Shown here: positions 13,078 to 19,318 of the stretch, in pieces | How positions within the stretch are numbered: position 1 is the stretch's first letter | How the letters are laid out: every line of letters begins with the position of its first letter | NCBI GenBank assembly: GCA_036401195.1 | Contig: DASWVQ010000007.1 | Span: 1 to 19,318, forward strand | Source of the DNA: JACDHQ01 sp036401195 | Lineage (GTDB): Bacteria > Gemmatimonadota > Gemmatimonadetes > Gemmatimonadales > Gemmatimonadaceae | Reading direction: 5' to 3' | DNA length: 19,318 nucleotides | Made by a program: the position numbers and the translations under genes | Notes under the pieces: generated by a model | What the model saw: the letters and a program-made list of their open reading frames with translations, nothing else | Told to the model about the DNA's origin: nothing | Databases searched by the model: none

Positions 13078-14610
13078 TCAGGGGATCCGCGCGTACGCGA
13101 CCCCGGGCGAGAGGGTGGAGACCCGGACGAGCGTGGGGGGACGTGCGGCCGCGAGGGCATCGGCGGCCCGAATGGTACGACGCCAGCCCGCGACGACGAA
13201 GGCCGGCTGGTAGGTGGCGACGATGCGGGGGAGCGCCGAGGGCACGGCGGCGTCGCCCTCGGTCATGCGCGTGACGGCGAGGAAGGCGTCGGTGGGGACG
13301 GCGCGCCGCCCCGTGTAAAGGAACACCGCGGTCTCGTCGTCGGAGGCGACGAGCGCGCCCGGGGGGGTGTGCTCGGCCACCCAGCGCACCGCGGACTGGA
13401 GGCGGTAGAGCCCCGTGGCCTGGTAGGTCTCGAAGGTCCGCCGGCGGTACGCCTGCGCGGTGTGGATCGCGGCGCCCGCGACGACCAGCAGCGCGAGGCC
13501 CGCGGCGGCGAGGCGCAGCGGGCGGCGACCCTGCGGGGCGAGCACCGCGGCCGCGGCGCGTGCCCCCGCCGCCACGAGCAGGACGAGCAGGGGCCAGACG
13601 CTCCAGAGGAACCGGTGCGGGGGGAAGGGCCACACCACGACGATGGCGAGGTACAGCCAGGTGAAGGCCACGAGCACGGGCATCCGCCGCCAGAGGGCCA
13701 GCGACCCCCAGAGCAGCAGCGCGACGACCGCCGCCGACAGCAGCGCGATCACGACGCCGGGCGCCCCCGGGGGCGCGGTGACCCAGCCGAGCAGCGAGAC
13801 GATGTCGCCGAGGTTGCGGCGCGCGCTCACCGCGAAGAGGGCGGGCCCCGCGGCGGCCCAGCCGTCCACCAGCCAGGCGGCGTAGGAGCCGTACTTCCCC
13901 TCGAGCATCGGGGGGAGCTCGCTGCGATGGGCGCGCACCCACACGTACCAGGGGAGGAGGAGGATCGTGCCCGCCGCGCCCGCGGCGACCGCGTCGCGCC
14001 AGCGGCGGCGCGACGCGAGGAGGAGCACGAGCACCGCGAGGATCACCACCGACTGCGTGCGGACGAGCGCCGACGCGGCCGTCCACGCGCCGAGCAGGGC
14101 GGCGGTCGCCAGCTCGCCAGGCGTGCCCTCCGCCAGCCACCGGTCGGCGGCGAGGAGCAGGGGGAGGGTGATGGCGAGCCAGAGGGGCTCGGACATGAGC
14201 GGGCTCACCACCACGAGCGCGGGGAGCATGAGGGAGCCGGCCAGCGCCACCGCCACGCCGGCGCGCACCGAGAGGCCGGCGCGGGTCGCGAGCGACACCA
14301 GCACTCCGGCGGCCACCGCGGCGCAGAGCACGTTCGCGAGCTGGAAGAGGGCCACGTTCTCCGGGAAGCTCGGCCAGAGCCGCCAGAGGATCGCCAGCAG
14401 CGCGGGGTACCCCGGCGGGTAGTGCGTGGCGTGCGGCATGCCGGGGAGGTGGATGTAGCGATAGCCCTCGCCGGTGGCGAGCGCGCGCGCGAGCACCATG
14501 TAGATGCCGTCGTCCTGCACCGCGCCCACCGCTAGGGGGCGGGCGACGAGGTACAGGACGGCGAAGACCACCGCCCCGGTCAGGAGCGTCGCGCGGCGCT
14601 GGAGCGTCAC
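13078..14610 (-). CDS. GT-C membrane glycosyltransferase, paralogue 3
   Basis: A 510-residue polytopic protein and the most diverged of the three GT-C paralogues. It keeps the VQDDGIY pair (Asp33-Asp34), GEGYRYIHLPG, THYPPGYPALLAILW and FPENVALFQLAN. The C-terminal motif is altered to SDDETAVFLYTGRRAVP, where the other two have VEADP. Start choice: the frame is open further upstream inside the regulator gene, but GTG at 14610 overlaps that gene's stop as GTGA, the rule throughout this operon, and it places the first transmembrane helix (about 7-25) normally. It is predicted to use a polyprenyl-phosphate sugar in the periplasmic space. It is probably not redundant with the other two, given its divergence. 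Confidence 0.85.
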   Translation of the reverse strand: MTLQRRATLLTGAVVFAVLYLVARPLAVGAVQDDGIYMVLARALATGEGYRYIHLPGMPHATHYPPGYPALLAILWRLWPSFPENVALFQLANVLCAAVAAGVLVSLATRAGLSVRAGVAVALAGSLMLPALVVVSPLMSEPLWLAITLPLLLAADRWLAEGTPGELATAALLGAWTAASALVRTQSVVILAVLVLLLASRRRWRDAVAAGAAGTILLLPWYVWVRAHRSELPPMLEGKYGSYAAWLVDGWAAAGPALFAVSARRNLGDIVSLLGWVTAPPGAPGVVIALLSAAVVALLLWGSLALWRRMPVLVAFTWLYLAIVVVWPFPPHRFLWSVWPLLVLLVAAGARAAAAVLAPQGRRPLRLAAAGLALLVVAGAAIHTAQAYRRRTFETYQATGLYRLQSAVRWVAEHTPPGALVASDDETAVFLYTGRRAVPTDAFLAVTRMTEGDAAVPSALPRIVATYQPAFVVAGWRRTIRAADALAAARPPTLVRVSTLSPGVAYARIP

Positions 14611-15986
14611 GCCTCGAGCCCGTAGCGCGACAGCTTGCGGTACAGCGTGGAGGGATCGATCCCGAGCACCTCCGCCGCCCGCGTCTTGTTCCCGCTCTCG
14701 CTCTGGAGCACCCACAGGATGTACGCGCGCTCGATGGACTCGAGGGTGGGGTTCACCGGGGTGCGCTCGGCGACGAGGGGCTCCGACTTGCGCTCGGTGA
14801 CGCGCTCCGGCAGCGACTCCACGCCGATCACGTCGGTGGGGGTGAGGATGACGGCGCGCTCGAGGGCGTTCTCCAGCTCGCGCACGTTGCCGGGCCAGGC
14901 GTACTCCTGGAGCGCCTCGAGGGCACCGGGGGAGAGCTGCTTCGGGTCGCCGCCCCGCTGCTGCGCGGTGCGGTGGAGGAAGTGCTCGGCGAGGATGGGG
15001 ATGTCGTCGCGCCGCTGGCGCAGCGGGGGGAGGTGCACCGCGATCACGTTCAGGCGGTAATACAGGTCGCTGCGGAAGCCGCCGCGCTTGATCTCCTCCT
15101 CGAGGTCGCGGTTGGTGGCGGCGAGGAGGCGCGTGTCGATCGGCAGCGCCTCGGTGGCGCCCACGGGGATGACCTCGCGGTGCTGGAGCACGCGCAGGAG
15201 CTTCACCTGCGTGGCCGGCGTAGTCTCGCCGATCTCGTCGAGGAAGAAGGTGCCCTTCGCGGCGGCGGTGAACAGGCCGCTCTTGTCCTTCACGGCGCCG
15301 GTGAAGGACCCCTTCACGTGGCCGAAGAGTTCCGACTCGAGCAGCGACTCGGGGAGCGCGCCGCAGTTGATCGAGAGGAAGGGGCCCGCCTCGCGCTGCG
15401 ACAGCTCGTGGATGTAGCGCGCGATCACTTCCTTACCGGTCCCCGATTCCCCCTGGATGAGCACCGTGGACTCGGTGGGGGCGACCGTCTCGGCGAGGCG
15501 CAGCACGTCGATCCAGGACTTGCTGTTCCCCACCGGGCGGCTCTCGGTGGAGCGGTCGCGGCGCTTGATCTCCTGCTTGAGCGAGCGGTTCTCCACGCGG
15601 AGGTTGCGGTGCTCCGCGGCGCGGCGGAGGATCGCCACCAGCTCGTCGTTGCGGAAGGGCTTCTGGATGTAGTAGAAGGCGCCATCGTTCACCGCCTGCA
15701 TCGCCGACTGGAGCGTGGCCTGCGCGGTCATGAGGATGACCGGGATGTCGGGATCGCGCTGCCGGGCGGCGGCGAGCACCTCGAGCCCCGTGACCACGGG
15801 CATGCGCACGTCGCTGAGGACGATGTCGGGGCCCACCTCGCCGAGGAGGTCGAGGCCGGCCTTGCCGCCGAGGGCGGTGTACGGGGTGAACCCTTCGTTG
15901 CGAAGGAGGATGCGGAGCGAGTCGAGGATCCCCGACTCGTCATCCACCACCAGGACCTTGGGCCTGGCCTCGTCGCGTGCGCTCAC
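14607..15986 (-). CDS. pilR: PilR-like NtrC-family sigma-54 response regulator
   Basis: A 459-residue regulator. The receiver domain (10-122) has DDE 15-17, phosphoacceptor Asp59 and Lys109. The AAA+ domain (about 155-390) has Walker A GESGTGKE 179-186, GSFTGA 226-231 (the Ser form of the sigma-54 loop that I recall from PilR), and Walker B FFLDE 247-251. A Fis-type helix-turn-helix (about 415-457, GNKTRAAEVLGIDPSTLYRKL) ends the protein. Start GTG at 15986 overlaps the kinase stop as GTGA; the frame upstream of it is a shadow of the kinase gene. It is likely the activator of the sigma-54 pilA promoter at 8867-8882. The gene symbol rests on motifs plus the kinase type and pilA linkage. Confidence 0.88.
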   Translation of the reverse strand: MSARDEARPKVLVVDDESGILDSLRILLRNEGFTPYTALGGKAGLDLLGEVGPDIVLSDVRMPVVTGLEVLAAARQRDPDIPVILMTAQATLQSAMQAVNDGAFYYIQKPFRNDELVAILRRAAEHRNLRVENRSLKQEIKRRDRSTESRPVGNSKSWIDVLRLAETVAPTESTVLIQGESGTGKEVIARYIHELSQREAGPFLSINCGALPESLLESELFGHVKGSFTGAVKDKSGLFTAAAKGTFFLDEIGETTPATQVKLLRVLQHREVIPVGATEALPIDTRLLAATNRDLEEEIKRGGFRSDLYYRLNVIAVHLPPLRQRRDDIPILAEHFLHRTAQQRGGDPKQLSPGALEALQEYAWPGNVRELENALERAVILTPTDVIGVESLPERVTERKSEPLVAERTPVNPTLESIERAYILWVLQSESGNKTRAAEVLGIDPSTLYRKLSRYGLEA

Positions 15987-17743
15987 GAGAATGCTCCGGA
16001 ATTGACGGGAAGCGTGGCGGCGGGGGATGCCAGGGCCAGGGCATCGGCCGCCCGCGGAAGGACGATGGTGAAGCGGGTGCCGCCGCCCTCGGTGCTGCTG
16101 TCGAGGAGGACGAAGCCGCGGTGCGCCTCCACGGCGCGCTGCACGACGGCGAGCCCGAGGCCGCTGCCGCCGGGCTTCGTGGTGAAGAAGGGATCGAAGA
16201 GCCGGTCGCGCGCGTCGGGATCGACGCCGGCGCCGGTGTCGCTCACGCGCAGGGCGACGACGCCATCCTCCGCGCCGGGCACGGGGGGGAGCGGTTCCTG
16301 CGACTCGGTGAGCACCTCGATGCGCACCACGCCGCCCGCGGGGGTGGCCTGCACCGCGTTGAGCAGCAGGTTGAAGGTGGCGCGGTGGAGCAGGTCGTCG
16401 TCGCCGGACACGATCACCGGCCGCTCGGGGGCGACGCAGGCGACCGACACCCCCGCCGCGCGATCGGGATGCGCCGCCACGAGGGCGATCGCGTCCTCCG
16501 CGACCTGGACGAGGTCCACCGGCTCGAGCCGCGTCACGCGGACGCGGGCGAAGTCGAGGAACTCGGAGAGGAGGCGCGAGAGGCGGTCGCTCTCGCGGAT
16601 CACGAGCGAGGTGAGGACCCGCTCGTCGTCGCCCGCGTCGGCCATGCGCGAGAGCTGCTCCACCGCGCTGCGGATCCCGGCGAGGGGGTTCTTGATCTCG
16701 TGCGCGAGCGACGCCGAGAGCTCGGCGATCCCCTCCAGGCGCTCGGCGCGCAGGCGCAGGGTCTCGAGGCGCTTCTGGTCGGAGATGTCCTGGAAGATGG
16801 CGGTCGCGGTGCGCGGCACCTTGCGCGCGTCGCCTTCCACGTAGGTGGTGGTGACCCCCACCTGGAGGTGCCGCCCCCCGGTGGTGATCCACCCCTCGCC
16901 GCGGTTGGTGCGCACGCGGTCGCGCACGGAGCGATAGAGCGCGTCGGCGATGGTGGGCGCCACGGCGGCGAGGGGCTCGAGCACCGGCTTCTCGAGCAGC
17001 GTCTCCAGGGGGAGGCCGAGGAGCTGCGCGGCGGTGGGATTGGCGTAGAGGAGGGTGCCCTGCTCGTCGATGGTGACGACGCCGCTGCGGATGTTGTGCA
17101 GGATGTCGCTCGCCTGGAGCTTCGCGCGGGTGAGCTCCGCGGCCAGCTCCTCCTTGCCCATTCCCGCCTCCTGAAGCTTGGCGGCGAGGAAGGCGCTGCC
17201 GAGGGCGACGCAGGCGAAGACCCCCAGCTGGAGCCACACGGCGATGCTGGGATCGGGGGCGAGCCAGACGGCGTCGCCGAAGTAGAGGACGTTCCCCAGC
17301 GCGGCGACGAGCAGCCCACCCCCCGCGGGGAGGAGGAGGGAGGCGACGGCGATGACGAGGATGTAGAGGGCCGCGAATTGCGAGGCGCCCCCCCCGGTGA
17401 GGTGCACCACCACGGTGACCAGCAGCAGGTCGAAGACCGACTGGAGGTAGGCGAAGGTGGGCGAGACGGCGCGGCGGTATATTTCCGAAAACCAGAACGA
17501 CCCGAGGGTCCAGAAGGTCGTGGCGGCAAAGGCGATGGCCACGATCGGCAGCCCCTCGGACTGGCGGTCGGCGCTCCACACCACGGCGGCGGCGATGAAG
17601 ATCGCCGTGGCCACGGAAAAGCGGCCCACGTAGACCCACCGCAGGAGGCGCGGGGGGTCGAGGATGAGCTTGAGTCCGGTTTGATCGGTGGCGGCGGAGA
17701 TGCGCACGCAGGAGGGGCAGGTCTTGCAAACCGCCAGAAACAA
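15983..17743 (-). CDS. pilS: PilS-like membrane sensor histidine kinase
   Basis: A 586-residue kinase. Six transmembrane helices (about 41-57, 64-84, 99-117, 122-140, 143-162, 166-188) match the PilS layout. A PAS domain (about 210-325) comes next, then HisKA with HEIKNPL (His348), N-box NLLLNAVQA (458-466), G1 DTGAGVD (502-508), FDPFFTTKPGG and G2 GSGLGLAV. In Pseudomonas PilS senses PilA in the membrane and controls PilR; the same may hold here. The chosen start is TTG at 17743, with no Shine-Dalgarno. It would include Cys6, Cys9 and Cys12 (CKTCPSC). A GTG shortly after would remove them, so the N-terminus is uncertain. Confidence 0.85.
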   Translation of the reverse strand: MFLAVCKTCPSCVRISAATDQTGLKLILDPPRLLRWVYVGRFSVATAIFIAAAVVWSADRQSEGLPIVAIAFAATTFWTLGSFWFSEIYRRAVSPTFAYLQSVFDLLLVTVVVHLTGGGASQFAALYILVIAVASLLLPAGGGLLVAALGNVLYFGDAVWLAPDPSIAVWLQLGVFACVALGSAFLAAKLQEAGMGKEELAAELTRAKLQASDILHNIRSGVVTIDEQGTLLYANPTAAQLLGLPLETLLEKPVLEPLAAVAPTIADALYRSVRDRVRTNRGEGWITTGGRHLQVGVTTTYVEGDARKVPRTATAIFQDISDQKRLETLRLRAERLEGIAELSASLAHEIKNPLAGIRSAVEQLSRMADAGDDERVLTSLVIRESDRLSRLLSEFLDFARVRVTRLEPVDLVQVAEDAIALVAAHPDRAAGVSVACVAPERPVIVSGDDDLLHRATFNLLLNAVQATPAGGVVRIEVLTESQEPLPPVPGAEDGVVALRVSDTGAGVDPDARDRLFDPFFTTKPGGSGLGLAVVQRAVEAHRGFVLLDSSTEGGGTRFTIVLPRAADALALASPAATLPVNSGAFS

Positions 17744-17826
17744 CCCGAGGGAGGAAGTCTGGCATTCTGCGATAGGTCCCCGAATGGACGATCGGGCAGG
17801 GCGGCTGTTACAGGAAGCGAGGCCCC
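17744..17826. promoter_or_regulatory. Divergent promoter region, pilS-like gene / CNNM-CorC gene
   Basis: An 83-bp gap between two divergent genes, so promoters for both directions must be here or just inside the coding regions. I see no confident -35/-10 or -24/-12 pair. GAGG lies about eight bases before the plus-strand ATG and can serve as its ribosome binding site. Confidence 0.4.
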
Positions 17827-19164
17827 ATGCCGCATGAACTGACGCTGGGGGGGATCTCCCTCCGGCTCGGGGCGGTGCTCCTCCTCGTCTTCGCCAACGC
17901 CTTCTTCGTGGCCGCGGAGTTCGCGCTGGTCGCGGTGCGGCGGAGCAGGATCGAGCAGATGGCGGCGGAGGGGGTGCGGGGGGCGAAGGTGGTGGAGGAG
18001 GCCCTCCACCACCTGGACCGCTACATCTCGGCGACCCAGCTGGGGATCACCCTCGCCTCGCTGGCGCTGGGGTGGATCGGGGAGCCGGCGCTGGCGGCGC
18101 TGGTGGACGTGCTGCTGGCGAAGGTGGGAGTGCAGGTCCCGGCCGGGGCGGCGCACACCGCCGCGGGGATCGCGGTGGCCTTCGCGATCATCACCTTCCT
18201 GCACATCGTGCTCGGGGAGCTGGCGCCGAAGTCGCTCGCCCTCGTGATGCCGGAGCGGGTGAGCATCTGGGTGGCGCGCCCGCTGATCTGGTTCTCGATC
18301 CTGGCCAAGCCGGGGATCGTGGTGCTCAACGGCGCCGCCAGCCGGCTGCTCGGGCTGTTCGGGATCGAGCCCGCGTCGGAGTCGGCGCACGTGCACTCCC
18401 CCGAGGAGCTGCGGCTGCTGGTGATGCAGGCGCGCGCGCACGGCAAGCTGGACGAGTCGGACAGCGCCATGCTGGCCGGGGTCTTCGACTTCCACGCGAA
18501 GCGGGCGCGCGACGTGATGCGCCCCCGCCCCGACGTGGTGGCGATCCCGCTCGACGCCTCCACGGAGCAGGTGTGGGACGTGCTGCGCCGGGAGCGCTAC
18601 TCGCGCTACCCGGTGTACGAGGACACCCTGGACGACGTGGTGGGGGTGTTCCTGGCGAAGGACCTCTGGCTCTACGACGGCGACGAGCCCTTCGAGCTGC
18701 GGCAGTTCGTGCGCGAGGCGCTCTACGTCCCCGACATGCGGCCGGCGGAGCGGGTGCTGGAGGACCTGCGCCGCACCCGCGCGCACATGGCGGTGGTGAT
18801 CGACGAGTACGGGGGGACGTCGGGGATCCTCACCCTCGAGGACCTCGTGGAGGAGGTGATCGGCGACATCAACGACGAGTACGACGTGGCCGCCCGCGAG
18901 GCGCTGGAGACCGACGGGGTGCTGGAGCTGGCCGGGTCGCTCTCGATCGTGGACGCGCGCTCGGACTACCGGTTGCTGGTGCCGGAGGGGGACTGGAGCA
19001 CCCTGGGCGGCTTCACCTTTGCGAAGATCGGGCGGCTGCCCCGGGTGGGTGATCGCGCCCCCTTCCCCGGCGGTGAGCTGGAGGTGGTGGCGATGGACCG
19101 GCGGCGGGTGGCGGCGGTCCGGGTGCACCGACGGGAGGGCGCGGAACGCAACGGAGTCCAGTGA
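17827..19164 (+). CDS. CNNM/CorC-HlyC family membrane protein with CBS pair
   Basis: A 445-residue protein in the usual order. A CNNM (DUF21) membrane domain (about 1-185) has helices near 12-35, 70-98, 108-130 and 147-170 and the signature GELAPKSLA (130-138). A CBS pair follows (about 205-350) with VIDEYGGTSGILTLEDLVEE near 324-343, then a C-terminal CorC/HlyC domain (about 360-435). The family (CorB/CorC, YtfL, MpfA, 'hemolysin-related') is linked to magnesium efflux or magnesium/cobalt homeostasis, with ATP-Mg binding at the CBS pair. It reads away from the pilus genes, and its stop overlaps the next gene as GTGA. It has no visible link to pili. Confidence 0.95.
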   Translation: MPHELTLGGISLRLGAVLLLVFANAFFVAAEFALVAVRRSRIEQMAAEGVRGAKVVEEALHHLDRYISATQLGITLASLALGWIGEPALAALVDVLLAKVGVQVPAGAAHTAAGIAVAFAIITFLHIVLGELAPKSLALVMPERVSIWVARPLIWFSILAKPGIVVLNGAASRLLGLFGIEPASESAHVHSPEELRLLVMQARAHGKLDESDSAMLAGVFDFHAKRARDVMRPRPDVVAIPLDASTEQVWDVLRRERYSRYPVYEDTLDDVVGVFLAKDLWLYDGDEPFELRQFVREALYVPDMRPAERVLEDLRRTRAHMAVVIDEYGGTSGILTLEDLVEEVIGDINDEYDVAAREALETDGVLELAGSLSIVDARSDYRLLVPEGDWSTLGGFTFAKIGRLPRVGDRAPFPGGELEVVAMDRRRVAAVRVHRREGAERNGVQ

Positions 19165-19318
19165 CGCTGCCCTACGACGACAATGTCCTGCCAGTGAACG
19201 CACAGCTCGTGATCCCCCGCGCGGAGCTGGAGTACCGCGCCTCCCGCGCCGGCGGCCCCGGGGGGCAGCACGTGAACACCTCCTCGACCCGGATCGAGCT
19301 GCTCTGGGACTTCGCCCG
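19161..19318 (+). CDS. arfB: ArfB-type peptidyl-tRNA hydrolase, N-terminal part
   Basis: A 52-residue fragment of a release-factor-like protein, cut by the window end. After a short head it shows LVIPRAELEYRASRAGGPGG then QHVNTSSTRIELLWDFA, with the catalytic GGQ (GPGGQHVNTSSTR) close to the N-terminus. That placement, without the stop-codon recognition domains, is typical of ArfB/YaeJ (ICT1 in mitochondria), which frees ribosomes stalled on mRNAs without a stop codon. Start GTG at 19161 overlaps the upstream stop (GTGA). A second GTG at 19192 would give a shorter head. The basic C-terminal tail that defines ArfB is outside the window, so the RF-H type is not fully excluded. Confidence 0.85.
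   Translation, partial: MTLPYDDNVLPVNAQLVIPRAELEYRASRAGGPGGQHVNTSSTRIELLWDFA

Noticed and set aside
13061..14140. Upstream in-frame extension of the GT2 glycosyltransferase
   Set aside because: It overlaps GT-C paralogue 3 in another frame and is low-complexity; family homology begins only near residue 50 of the chosen product.
15987..17765. Upstream extension giving a 1052-residue regulator
   Set aside because: It is a frame shadow of the histidine kinase. GTG at 15986 gives a normal NtrC-family length and overlaps the kinase stop.

Overview
The window is GC-rich chromosomal DNA from a Gram-negative-type bacterium with type IVa pili and sigma-54 regulation. Gene order, very high GC, frequent ATGA/GTGA stop-start overlaps and several GTG/TTG starts would fit Gemmatimonadota or a similar phylum. 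That assignment is inference from style, not from a marker gene. I found no tRNA, rRNA, CRISPR, transposase or phage gene.

Layout: almost everything lies on the minus strand and reads from right to left. (a) 17743-9007 is a tightly coupled run: a PilS-like membrane histidine kinase, a PilR-like NtrC-family regulator, a GT-C membrane glycosyltransferase, a DPM1-like GT2 polyprenyl-phosphate glycosyltransferase, and two more GT-C paralogues. (b) A 203-bp regulatory gap (8804-9006) holds a near-consensus -24/-12 sigma-54 promoter. It also holds upstream dyads, a 10-base homopolymer and a strong ribosome binding site. It drives the major pilin gene pilA (8369-8803), which ends at a textbook intrinsic terminator. 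(c) After a 409-bp gap with a 72-bp inverted repeat pair comes a second two-component system, also with an NtrC-type sigma-54 activator (7901-5251). (d) Three minor-pilin-like genes of PilV/GspI, PilW/GspJ and PilX/GspK type follow (5074-2944). (e) The pilus alignment-complex genes pilM, pilN, pilO and the start of a gene in the pilP position run off the left edge. On the right, divergent on the plus strand, are a CNNM/CorC-HlyC family membrane protein and the start of an ArfB-type ribosome-rescue hydrolase.

How the genes fit together: pilM-N-O-P builds the inner-membrane platform that links the pilus motor to the secretin, the minor pilins prime assembly, and PilA is the fibre subunit. The PilS/PilR-like pair is the natural candidate to activate the sigma-54 pilA promoter. 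The most interesting inference is that the four glycosyltransferase genes between pilR and pilA form a pilin (or surface) glycosylation module. The GT2 enzyme would charge a lipid carrier with sugar, and the three GT-C enzymes would use it on the periplasmic side. The pilA leader also has a C10 tract (in mRNA sense) next to a hairpin that includes the Shine-Dalgarno sequence, a possible extra control or phase-variation switch.
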